NCBI GenBank assembly: GCA_033002965.1
Contig: JAURVB010014117.1
Coordinates: forward strand, 1 to 64,000
Length of the DNA stretch: 64,000 bases
Origin: Piper betle
Taxonomy: Eukaryota; Streptophyta; Magnoliopsida; Piperales; Piperaceae
Reading direction: 5' to 3'
Position numbers and translations under genes: made by a program
The notes under the pieces: model-generated
Database searches by the model: none
Told to the model about the DNA's origin: nothing
Seen by the model: only the letters and a program-made list of their open reading frames with translations
In this document: positions 1-11,700 of the stretch, piece by piece
Layout: each line of letters starts with the position of its first letter
How positions within the stretch are numbered: the first letter of the stretch is position 1

Positions 1-326
1 ATACTGACTTGTTTCATTTAATTATGCGGCTTAGTAGTTTTATCACTAATACCGAATTGCCTCCGCAGGTATGAGCATGGAAGGATGGGTAGAGTCGGGA
101 CAGCTGGAGAACTCTGTTATTAGACTATTATGTTTTTCAGATTGTTTGCATGGCAGTGAGATTTTGGTTCGGTTCATGGGCTTAGATTATTCCGTGCATT
201 TATTATATTATATTTTATGTCATGGCTTTTTTAAATCTTGGCAATTAATAGAAAATTTAATTTTTGAGACACTTAGTTTCACATAGTAACACTTAGCTCG
301 TGGCTCAAAACAGGCAGGTCATTACA
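1..326 (+). repeat. 3' end of an LTR, family A
   Basis: The stretch ends in 'caggcaggtcattaca', a variant of the family A terminus 'gggtcgttaca'. The body matches by eye 20280-20599 (shared 'tatgagcatggaaggatggg' and 'tggcagtg') and, in its first 60 bases, 12960-13025. The start lies outside the window. Repeat relationship seen directly; element identity inferred. Confidence 0.75.
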
Positions 327-1849
327 GGAAAATTATTTTAAATTACTCAATTGACAAAGGTTCAAACTTTAATAATTTTACTGCATGGTACTAAGATTCA
401 ACGGTGATGTTTCTAATACTATGGTATTTTAATAACCCATTTTTCTAGCATAATCGACTAATTATCAACATGACCAATTTTATTAAACTTGTGCTTAAAG
501 TTAAACTTGAAATAATAATAATAATAATAGTAACTAAATTAAATTATTAATCTATTAATAAATACTAAATTTATACTTAACAACCAACTAGATAAAATGC
601 AATTAACCGAACACTCTCTCCTTCACTCCATGACGATGCACAATAGCAGCCAATGATAACTTAACCCATTCGCATCACAAGGAAAAATAAGTTCATCATT
701 TGGCTTTAAACAATCACTGCAACCCAACTAAAAAACATAAGCCATTAAATATCCCCTTCTACTCAAATCATATAGGAACCTAGGCCCATACCACAACACA
801 AACTTAATAAACCGTACTTTCAATTCTCAGCAGTTAACTACCAGACCTATCAACGTGAAACAAAAACAGCGACCTTGAGCCCTGGCATGCAAGTCACTGC
901 GCTGGGTGAATCTTCACATGATACCCATGCTGCAATGCTTGTGGCCGTTTTCCATGGACAGCATGTCAATGTCGGTAGTAAAACCATCAAACAACAAAAG
1001 ATACCAAACCATATAGGGCAACCCAACCAAAACGTCAGCAAGGAAACCAAGGCGCGCAAGCATGCACGATGTGAGCCAAACGCCAACGACTGATAGGCAT
1101 GCCCAACCTTGACAAAGCACAGAAATAAAAACCAAACCAGAGAATATAACTACCCATAACAGTAGCCATCCTGTTACCGATATCATGAATGCATGAAAAG
1201 CAGAAAAAAAGAAAGAAGGGTAACTAAAGATGACATGCCCATGCTAACACCCTAAACTATGGTAGGGAAAAGGTTGTGAACTGGCCAAAACCAGAACTCC
1301 CATACAAGACGATTCTAAAGCCTACTGCCCACACAACCACGAGTACTATGCACTGAACAGATCACAAACAAAGAAAAACGGGAAAAACAAAGAGGTACAT
1401 AAAGAAATTCAAAGAGAAGGAAGGAACTAGGGAAAGGAGAACTATACCGAAGTGGGGGGAGGATGAAGAAGTTGACGCCGATGATGAAGAGAAGAAGAAG
1501 TAGCGACGGCTAAGGTATGGGAAAACAACCCAACACGAGAATTTAATCGGGTAGAGACGGGTAGAGACGTTACCCAACTCCCTTAAAATCTCTTGTTTTA
1601 ACTAAAATAATAATAATAATAATTCTCCAACATTTTATCCTTCCCAGACCGAGTCAAAGATTTTTTAAATAACGTAATCAGTCATAATTATATCATTCAT
1701 TGTACCATTATACTAAAAGTCATAATTGATTAATTTATAATATTGATTTTTAAAAAAATTAATTTAATTAAATAATATTTATGGTTCGTCGTAAGATTTA
1801 CAAAATCTTAAATAAAATAACTTAATTATTTGTTTTTCGAGGTTTTACA
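327..1849 (-). repeat. LTR fragment, family A, inverted
   Basis: Read on the minus strand it starts 'tgtaaaacctcg' at 1849 and runs through AATAAT-rich DNA, a pyrimidine-rich block around 1360-1580 that parallels 5500-5700 on the plus strand, and an AT-rich part resembling 7660-7760. It is the 5' portion of a family A LTR, cut at 327 by the plus-strand LTR end that precedes it. The small open frames inside have no recognisable domains. Confidence 0.65.
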
Positions 1850-2248
1850 ATCTCCCCAGCTTAGAAATTTTCGTCCTCAAAAATATAATAAGGTCATCAG
1901 TAAATTATTTTTTTATCTTTTAAGCATTGTCACTCATATGCATAGCTAAAGTGGAGCACACTCTGTCATGAAACGGTTATCCATGTCACACAGGTGTCCC
2001 ATACCACCCGTACTACCTACATAACACCTATGATTGTAAAGGTGTCCCATATACGCTGATTGGCTTAAGCATCTTGTGCACCTAGCATGACACACAATTG
2101 GCACACCTAATATTACTTACCATCTAAAATAATGAAAATTAATTCTATAAAAGAATGATCAATTCGTATATACAAGAAATTCTAGCCTTGGGATAGTGGA
2201 CTCTTAGACTTTCAACAAGGTAATGATTGATTTTCATGGTTCCGTGGG
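1850..2248 (-). other. PPT and short internal remnant of a family A element
   Basis: Directly next to the LTR start at 1849 is a minus-strand purine tract (1850-1862) followed by 'gacgaaaatttct', the usual layout before a 3' LTR. This implies internal retrotransposon DNA to the right, but no coding domain is readable to 2248. Confidence 0.45.
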
Positions 2249-2627
2249 AACGTAATGGGCCTAAGTCATTTCTTTAAAATGATTAACCAAAGTTAAAGAT
2301 CTATAATCCATTCCCACTTATAAATAGGATCTTCTCCCAGTAGGTATTAGATGTGGGACTAAGTTGAGGGATCTCACAATCCACCCACTTTAGGGACGTT
2401 GGCTAGGCTGCCGGTCACGGGCTAAAATAAGGTCATGGGATGGGGCTAGCAACGGGCCAAATGTAGGAATTTCGGGGACAAAATTTCCTAAGGTAGGTGG
2501 ATTGTGAAATCCCTCAACTTAATCACACATCTAATACCTACTGAGGAGAAGATCTTTAACTTGGGTTAACCACTTTTAAAGAAATGACTTAGTCCCATTA
2601 CATTGCACTTTGGGCCGGGTCGTTACA
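2249..2627. mobile_element. TRIM-like element with head-to-head LTRs
   Basis: An inverted TRIM LTR (2249-2378, ending in the reverse of 'tgtgagatccctcaactt') is followed by the reverse of the 'gtgggtggat' PPT, then a plus-strand internal block with the 'ggctaggctgccggtcacgg' motif, PPT and a direct plus-strand LTR (2503-2627, ending 'gggtcgttaca'). The two LTRs face opposite ways, unlike the copies at 6506 and 55482. Confidence 0.7.
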
Positions 2628-3289
2628 TGGATACAATTTTTATCATGTGGATTTATATAATAAGAGTCATTCATTAGGCATTGGAGTCATATTATTTGCA
2701 TGTCATTAAAAATACTTGTGCATATTTTAATGATCTAGTTTGCACTGTTATAGTATAAAATGTATATCTCCCATTATACATGGTGGTTTTGCATGACATT
2801 GGCCTTGTTGTATTCATAAATAATAGATCTCCAATTTTTATGGACAACATTTTGTCTTTTATGGATTGTATGATCACATAGGGGTGCCAAACTTAGTGAA
2901 AGGTGGCCTCTTCCATGGTCACTCTAACCTGACTGCCCCTTTCCCGAATTTTTACACCTTGAAGTATATTACTTTTGATATCCATCTCTTGATAGTTTGT
3001 AGATCTTCATGTTGGCTTGCTCTTGTAAAAATATTACACTAAGATAACCACCTTCTGGGTCTGAATAAAACCATTTGGTGTGTTTGTTTTGATGTCTGCA
3101 TTCGTTGTCATGCTTTAAGATTGTGCTCCATGGTGAGCCTATTAAATTATAATCATAAAATGTTTGAAAATTGAATATGAACTCACTACGTGTCTATTGG
3201 AAACCTGTAAAATTTGGTAATAATTAAAAATCATTAATGTGGTTAGTTAATCCTGTATTCTGGATTGTGCAGGCGCGTAGGGTTAAACC
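2628..3289. other. Unassigned interspersed DNA
   Basis: No open frame longer than about 60 codons, no terminal repeat and no recognisable domain was seen. Probably old transposon-derived DNA, given both neighbours. Confidence 0.4.
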
Positions 3290-3725
3290 CTACTTTTTAA
3301 TCTCCGGATCTAAAATCTAAAGAGGTATGAGTTGGATAAGGAGGTATGGGGGCTTGGTGATGTCATAGGTATGGGTCATACCTAAAAAGGTATGGGTTGG
3401 CTAGATAAAGATGTATGAGTTGGGTTAGCTAAAGAGGTATAGGTTAGGTTATCCCAAAACACAAAAACTTAGGATTTTTACCCTAAATCGATAAGGCCCA
3501 CCTCGTGAATTGCATTGCAAGTCCCAAAGAGGGGTTAGGACGGTCCAAAAGGGTTATCAAACACATAGCAAGCATGCAAAAGACACAGATACAATATTAA
3601 CACCTTAATATACATGACTCGAATGGACCAAACATGAAAAAGCCTAGCTTGCAGCATCAAAACAGGTGTACCGAGTACTGAAGGAGTCTAAGGTTTAGCA
3701 ACTTATGCCATACCATACACAAACC
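3290..3725. repeat. Dispersed repeat D, copy 1
   Basis: Matches 14885-15360 over its length, with shared 'aaagaggtat', 'tagataaagatgtatg' and 'accctaaa' blocks and the same order of motifs. Rich in variants of 'ggtatgggttgg'. It borders the gag-like relic to its right, so it may be internal DNA of that element. Confidence 0.6.
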
Positions 3726-4426
3726 ATAGTTTGGAGCCCTATAGCCGGTTGCATAGGTTGAATATGGGAATACTGAGCTGGCGGCGGTGGCAGTGGTTGT
3801 ACTCACTCCGGTTCAGAGGTCTCAACAGGAGTTTCTATACTTGTTGGCCTCGTCTCTAGTCTAACTAGGGCCATGGCCATCTCTCGGACCGTATCCAACA
3901 GCCGGGTTATCTCCTCATGGGACTACTACTTGTCCTCCATGGCTCTCATTTGCTCTACCCTTAAGGCCTGCTGCTCCTTTCGCAGGACCCTAATCAACTT
4001 TGTCTGAGGATCTGCCACCGACTCCTACACGAGTGATGGGGTTTCCTGTCAGGAGAAAACCTGTGGTGTAGCGGTAGTCTACCTCAGCGTCCTCCTACCA
4101 TCTGCTTAAACTATCTACCCCTAACACTAACTATAGACTAACTGACATAGATAGCTTGCAAACTGCGGCTCACAAACTGCCACACACAAACTGATTGTTG
4201 GAAACAACAAAAAAGAGGTTAACGAAAACATACACAAAGACATACCGCAGGGCTAGGCTATGTATCGCCAAAGGGTGGTGGGGGGTCTTTAAACAGAACA
4301 ACCATATACAAGCATACAACATATCATGCAGGCATATCATACAACATACAACAAATACGTACAACACGTGCATCCCAAAAGCGTGCCGCCTTAATATCGT
4401 CCAAGAGGTTGGCTCTGATACCAAGT
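3726..4426 (-). pseudogene. Retrotransposon leader and gag-like relic with PBS
   Basis: A methionine-tRNA primer binding site lies on the minus strand at 4411-4423 ('tggtatcagagcc'), three bases inside the LTR end at 4427. Downstream on the minus strand, 4060 to 3760 translates to a helical, glutamine- and glutamate-rich segment ('VEQMRAMEDK', then 'SHEEITRLLDTVREMAMALV') interrupted by stops, typical of a gag N-terminus. The rest of gag-pol is absent. PBS seen directly; gag assignment inferred. Confidence 0.5.
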
Positions 4427-5450
4427 TGTAACACCCTAATTTCGGTTCACCTAAAAACCAAATCATAAATGTTACGATCGAGTCGAGTCATGTCTAAAAC
4501 TATTAATCGGTAATACTCGATCAATAAAATAGATTGAAGTAACCCTTGCATCATGAGAATGGAACACAATTGCTAAATATACGTCAAAACACATCAAATA
4601 TGAATAAAAGTATAAAAAATAACTGCAGCTGAGCTCATGTGTGTATAGCGTTTATCTGTCCTCCCACAAAAGCTGACTCAGGATCACAAGACCTATATAT
4701 TTAATATAAAAAATGTTAGTAACGATTGTTACTGGTCCAAAAATAGCTATTACATGTTGGCAAATGGATATTCCATTACCCACAGAAACTTAGAAAACTT
4801 CAGAATTGTCTCACACATGAGGGTAAGCAAACATACTTAAACAAGTGTTAGCGTGCATGCATAGCTAATATTCATATTCATACATACAACACTTAATGCC
4901 TCACATCCTCAATATTACACCCACCATGGTACTCGAGTGGCAAAAGGAATAGTTAAGTTAGTGCCACAAATTCCAGAAATGTGTTCCATTGCGCAATACC
5001 GCCATACTCTGCGCTACCTCAGGCTTTGAAGGAATATGAGTTCGGTCCATACATCCTGTACAAACTCTTAGTTGCAAAAGTCGTAACCCTCATATTTATA
5101 CATATAGGCTTGAGAGAGGATTAAATACTTAGTTTTTGGATCTTATCTTTCGAAAACAATCAATTGGTCTCAGCCTTGAAGTTTTATTAAACATGTGTAG
5201 AAAACACGGCTAAATATCTTGACATCGGACGGATCCAATAAAATGCTGCCAATGTCATCCTACGTCTAAAATAAGATTAAACTCGGCATGCAGGGAATCA
5301 AGAAGAGATCAAGCAAAGGGAGAGTCCTATGGACCTATATGAGTAGAGCTTTATATTCTAGTCAGTGAGTTCACCCGCGATACCTAGCAAGGAGATGGAA
5401 CCAAATATGAATTGGGTCACAATGGCACACAAAACTGTAAAGATTGTGAA
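4427..5450 (-). repeat. LTR fragment, family C, inverted
   Basis: Begins at 4427 with 'tgtaacaccctaatttcgg', the reverse of the family C end at 32857 ('cggggtgttaca'), directly beside a PBS. 'ttggatcc', 'ccgatgtca' and 'gtttaataaaact' on the minus strand near 5180-5240 match 30890-30960. The right end is indistinct where a family A LTR takes over. Confidence 0.6.
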
Positions 5451-8400
5451 TATATATATATATTCAACTCGGTCGGGGAAGGATCGAACATTGGATTATT
5501 TTTATTATTATTATATTATTATATTTTATTGTCTACCCAGTTACCCGATTAAATGAAATACGTGTGTTAGGGTGTTTTCCCATACCCTAGCCGTCATTTT
5601 CATTTTATTTTGAGAAGGGGCGTCTTCCTCACCCTAGCCACCTATATCCCATCTTCTTCTCTCCTTCCTTACCGGAGCCGGCTTTCTCCTTGCTTGGGTA
5701 TCCTTCCTATCTCCATATTCTTAGTTTTCATGCATTTCATGATCGCCATATTACTTATGCATGCTTCATCAATTCATGATCGTCATGTAAAGTTCTGTTG
5801 TTTCATCAATTCATGGCCGTTTTGCTTTGATGTTGTTGAATCAACATCCTATGCGATGTAATCTGTTGGGATAGGATAATTGAGTTGCAATCTCTAGCAT
5901 CTTAGGAGTTCTATGCATGGGATGGGGATAATGGACAACGCTGTGGGGGATTGCAAACATCCATACCAGTTTGCCGGCCAAGGCTCACGCCGTGCATGCT
6001 CACAGCCCTTGGCCTTGATGTTGGGTTGTCATGCGGGGAGAAGGGAAGCGTTCCCAGAGGTGCTGCTGGCTGGACGGAATTTGCCTTGCATTCCCGGTAG
6101 TGCTGCTGGCCTGGCATCACGCGCCTTGATGCAGAACAGGATTCGCCTTGGATAGTTGCTGTAATGCACGAGCTTTAGGCTTCCAATTGGATTGCTAGGG
6201 AAAGGAAGCAGTTAGTGAAGGACGTGATCTGGTTTTGGGTTGAAGAAGAAGATGTCGTGGTCTGGTTTGTGCCAAACATGAGGTGGGGAGAAGAGAAGAG
6301 TGTCTGGAAGAAGATGGCAAATTCATAATATATGCTTGACTCAACACCGACTTGAGTTAAAAATAATACTAACTCATAATAAATCTTAAAAATAATTATT
6401 CTACTGGGTTATGGGTTAAAGTTGCTAAACTAATTAATTATTGTACGAAATCACCATAAGTAATAAAAATACGGTAATGATAAACAGTCGATAATTAATC
6501 GGCGTTGTGAGATCCCTCAACTTAGTCCTACATCTAATACCTACTGGGAGAAGATCCTGTTTATAAGTGGGAATGGACTATAGATCTTTAACTTTCGGGG
6601 TACCCATTTTAAAGAAATGACTTAGCCCATTACGTTGAACTTTGGGCTGGGTCGTTACAAATGGTATCAGAGCCGACCTAGTTCCGTGTTAGATGGTGGG
6701 ATGGACTAGGGACGTTGGCTATGCTGCCGGTCACGGGCCAAAAGGTCGTGGGCAGGGGTTAGCAACGGGCCAAGACTAAAAACGTTGTCTTGGCTGCCGG
6801 GGATGGACTAGGGATGTTGGCTAGGCTGCCGGTCATGGGCCAAAAAGGTCGTGGGCTGGGGTTAGCAACGGACCAAGACTAGAAACGTTGGCTAGGCTGC
6901 CAGTCACGGGCCAGAAAGGACGTGGGCTGGGGCTAGCAACGGGCCAAGAATAGGCATTTCGGGGACGAAATTTCCTAAGGTGGGTGGATTGTGAGATCCC
7001 TCAACTTAGTCCTACATCTAATACCTACTGGGAGAAGATCCTGTTTATAAGTGGGAATAGACTATAGATCTTTAACTTTCGGGGTACCCATTTTAAAGAA
7101 ATGACTTAGCCCATTACGTTGCACTTTGGGTTGGGTCGTTACAAATGGTATCAGAGCTGACCTGGTTCCGTGTTAGATGGTGGGATGGACTAGGGACATT
7201 GGCTAGGCTGCCGGTCACGGGCCAAAAAGGTCATGGGCTGGGGTTAGCAACGGGCCAAGATTAGAAACGTTGGCTAGGCTGCCGGTCACGGGCCAAAAAG
7301 GACGTGGGCTGGGGCTAGCAATGGGCCAAGAATAGGCATTTCGGGGACGAAATTTCCTAAGGTGGGTGGATTGTGAGATCCCTCAACTTAGTCCCACATC
7401 TAATACCTACTGGGAGAAGATCCTGTTTATAAGTGGGAATGGACTATAGATCTTTAACTTCCGGGTACATATTTTAAAGAAATGACTTGGCCCATTACGT
7501 TGCACTTTGTGCTGGGTCGTTACCTAGGTACTACAAGCAATTAATTTTAAATCGGATGGTTATAAGTGATTAACAAAATAAAGATTTCACCTTTACCATA
7601 ATAAATTTAATGCTAGGTAAATAAATTGATTATTTTAATAACGAGTTAATAAGGTAGAAAATAGGTTATTAAACTATAATCGTGTAAAAAGAGCCTAAAT
7701 AGTATAATGAAAATAAATAAAGTTCAAACATTTATTGAGTTGAATAATTTAAAATAATTTTATTAGTAATATTTTTGAGTTAGGATAATACAAATCAGTT
7801 TAAATAAATTAATTGAACGACTTATAAGATTATAAATACTGTAAACTAACATCGTCAAGATCGTGGTTGAGTAGCTATCATCTCAAAGGAAAATATACTA
7901 ATAATAGTAATTAAATACTTGTTTATATGTTAATAATTATTTTATCATTAGTGAAGGGTGAATTATGATTTAAATAATTAATTTAAAATGTAAGGTATGA
8001 CTTAAACAATTAAGTCACATGAATAATTAATTACCTCACTAGACTTGTTGTAAATCGTTGAGAATTTTATATTTAATATTGTTGAATGTTGCATGCTTTA
8101 TGTTGTCGAATTTTGATAATGATATATATATTAGTCATGTAGTTGCATGCATTCCCACTCGAATAAAATTAAACTTATGTATAATTTTATGTTCTCGTTC
8201 AGATTAAGATCGTTGGTCACAGTTGCAAGTTCAATTACGAACTATCCAAGTCCGTATAATTATTTGAAATGTTGGATTTTCCCTTTTGGCAGCCCTGGTC
8301 GGCCTGAGCCCAAATTCAACCAACATGCATCGAGTGCAACCGGAGTCAAGGAATTAACTCAATCCGACATAGGGCCGCACCCTTTAAAATTACTATGTAA

Positions 8401-8712
8401 GAGTCTTGGTCGACTTAAGTTCATATCGGACTACCATGCGTCGAGCGCAATCGGGGTCGATTCAATTCAACGCAGGGCAGCACCCCCGAAAGATTGAATA
8501 CCTGCCCCCATGCCAAAAGGGGTGACAGGGCACAGTGGCCCAAGATGGCTCATTATGTACATGTGATACCGAGAAGGTGAGTTAATAGCAAATATTGGTA
8601 AGTATAAGCAATGTGCCACGTAGCATGAGTGCGCATGCATGGGATTGGAGCTGGATGGGGTGGCCACTCCTCCCGGTATAGTATGAGCTCAGCATAGACT
8701 CATAACAACTAA
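5451..8712 (+). repeat. Family A LTR, first of two tandem partial copies
   Basis: The pyrimidine-rich block at 5560-5700, the AT-rich block at 6340-6505 continuing at 7524-8100, and the GC-richer block at 8204-8712 occur in this order. The AT-rich part repeats at 8720-9635 and the last block at 12442-12945 and 19863-20255. At about 8712 the sequence jumps from late LTR back to earlier LTR, so the two copies are joined head to tail. A TRIM array (6506-7523) splits this copy. Confidence 0.6.
6506..7523 (+). mobile_element. Tandem TRIM array with three LTRs
   Basis: Three direct LTRs of about 153 bp (6506-6659, 6990-7143, 7372-7523) start 'tgtgagatccctcaactt' and end 'gggtcgttac(a)'. After each of the first two comes a methionine-tRNA PBS ('tggtatcagagc' at 6662 and 7146). 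Each internal region carries units built on 'ggctaggctgccggtcacgg' and ends in 'aggtgggtggat', a PPT. No protein is encoded, as expected for a TRIM, which depends on other elements for reverse transcription and integration. No 5S-rRNA-like segment was seen in the LTRs, so it is not the Cassandra type. Confidence 0.85.
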
Positions 8713-11700
8713 AAGTCTCGAGAAGAAGAAAATGGCAAATCTGTAATATATCCTTGACTCGACACCGACTCAAGTTAAAAATAATACTAACTCGTAATAA
8801 ATCTTAAAAATAATTATTCTAATGAGTTATGGGTTAAAGTTGCTAAACTAATTAATTATTGTACGAAATCGCCATAAGTAATAAAAATGCAGTAATGATA
8901 AATGGTCGATAATTAATCGGCGTACTACAAGCGATTAATTTTAAATCGGATGGTTATAAGTGATTAACAAAATAAAGATTTCACATTTACTATAATAAAT
9001 TTAATACTAGGTAAATAAATTGATTATTTTAATAATGAGTTAATAAGGTAGAAAATGGGTTATTAAACTATAATCGTGTAAAAAGAACCTAAATAACATA
9101 ATGAAAATAACAAAGTTCGAACCTTTATTGAGTTAAATAATTTAAAATAATTATATTAGTAATATCTTTGAGTTAGGATAAAATGAATCATTTTAAATAA
9201 ATTAATCGAACGACTTAATTAATTAAATTGCTATTAATAATGATAATGATTAAAAATTAAAATCGTAAACTAAATCATCAAGATCGTGGTTAAGTAACTA
9301 TCATCTCAAAGGAAAATATACTAATAATAGTAATTAAATACTTGTTTATAAGCTAATAATTATTTTATCATTAGTGAAGGGTGAATTATGATTGAAATAA
9401 TTAATTTAAAATGTAAAGTATGACTTAAATGATTATTCCACGTGAATAATTAATTATCTCACTAGTCTTGTTGTAAATGTTGAGAATTTAATACTTAATA
9501 TTGTTGAATGTTGCATGTTGTGTGTTGTCGAATTTTAATAATGATATATTATATATTAGTCATTTAGTTAAACGCATTTCTACTCGAATAAAATTATACT
9601 TATGTATAATTTTATATTCTCGTTCAGATTAGGATCGTTGGTGTAACACCCCAAATCCGCTTCACGCTCATGATGAACCTAACTCATGCGGATCCAATCT
9701 CGGCGTCTTAAGATGAAGATACAACTCGCAATGCATTGATCAATGCATAAACCCTAACATGGTACTACATTAATGACATGCAATTCAAACACACCAATAC
9801 AATTATGATCAAACTCAATGAAAAATCTAAAATAAAACACACAGAATCTCCCCTAAAAGTGCAATTAGGGTCCACCCTGTCAAAACAATATATACCAATA
9901 TATATGCACATATCAACAATTTTAATCACACATAATCAAATATACTGTATATTCATTATAGAACTTGGGCCACACTTCTGCTGCACACTCTGATCACATC
10001 TCACCTCTTGTCACCATGTCTTAGCTTTTAATCATGTCATAACATCATCTCATTACATTTAATCATATCCTATCATGTCTTAGCATTTCACATCATTCAC
10101 AATATAATAGCATCATAAACACAATATAATCACCCAATCGACTAACATGTATGCAAACGACAACAGTGCTCCTCCGTCCCAACTGGCTCCTCCAACTCGT
10201 GATTATTACCTACATATAGTATTAAAGCATGTTAATAACAAGTGTTACTGGTCCGGAAAATAAAATAACTATAACAAACTGGCTATGAGAGCAAACTCTC
10301 ATATAAAAGAAAACATCATATACTCCACGTGAACACTCTTAAGGGCACTACTGAGGAGCCACTGGCCTGCAGACTCGGTAGCATCCCAAACTTACTGATC
10401 TGCTGCTGGTACTGTGCCGCTCTCGGCACTTCTTTTTCAGTTTTTCACATAAAACTTTATCCTAAGGCCTCTCCTTACCTCCATATTTCTCCTGGCCTTG
10501 AGCACGAAGGCCGAGTACTCTCAGGCAATCGCCTTTAATACCCTTTGAACCACAAGTCCGGACATGCACTGTACTAAACAGTACCCGTTAACCTCCACGT
10601 TCACCGGGTGTGAGGAACTCAAACGCAGAGTTGTCAGGATCCCTCGGGAATGGAACAGTCCGCTGGCACTAATCCAGAGCCCGCTTTGACTATCATGGCA
10701 TCCGCTCATGGTACGTGCAGTCGATTTCTCCATCTCTCGTCTCACTGAAAATGCGAAAACTACATATATATAGGGCTGGGTAGGGATTTATATAATAGGC
10801 CCGAAGGCAACTTGTGGTGGATCTTGTTTTCGAAATCATCCTCGAGGGGTTATTAATTCGAAAATCTGTTCGGCTAGATGGCCCGAGTTAAGTGGGATCC
10901 AATAAAACGCCACTTAACCCGTCCTGCAAATAATAAGATAAACATACAATAGAAAGACATAAAACAGAGTCGAGTCCTAAACGGACCTGGTAGAAGTTCC
11001 AAGTGTGTCATCGCGCCTAGGCGGCGAGCTCCTACTCCGTACCTACACATCAAAAGTAAATACTAACGCCCGCTAACTAAATGTTGAATCACACACAATG
11101 ACCGTCAATCAACAATCAAATAATCATAAATATGAAAATAATTCTAACTAATATTATTCATACCAATTTTACTGTGTTTTTCCTAAGTTACATCGTACCC
11201 GATTAACATGCTCAAATTTACTTTACATCATCGGATCACTTAATATTTACTCATTACCAATCATATCATACATATCATTACTTCTTTCATGCTCAGACTT
11301 CTATCATGGGAATCACTCAATCCTATCATGTTGTGCTAACAATCATCATCAATTTTAAATAATCAAATCGAAGGTAATTATACCTCACATCGTCGGCAAT
11401 CGGCGACGACTAGGGTTTCGTCGCGCGTCTCGGAACTCGAATTCGGCACTCGTCAGCGTCCGAAGTTCGATCGGGATCGACTGGATGAGCTCCGTGGAAG
11501 ATCCAGCGAACTCCAATGAATCCGGTTTTCTGGCAAGTTCTAGCAGTTTTCCGGCACCTCTCCGGCGGTTTTCCGGCAGTTTTCCGGCAATAGTCGCCGG
11601 CGGCATCTAGTGGCCGGAAAGTGGTCGTGTTGGGTACCCTTGGAACCGGCTCGGCGAGCCCGACTCATCTATGAGGTCGACGTGGCAAACTGAGGTGGTG

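Noticed and set aside
6506..7400. CRISPR-like array suggested by regular direct repeats
   Set aside because: Repeat lengths of about 150 and 75 bases with PBS and PPT fit TRIM LTRs and internal units, not CRISPR.
6506..7523. Cassandra-type TRIM
   Set aside because: No 5S-rRNA-like sequence is present in the LTRs.
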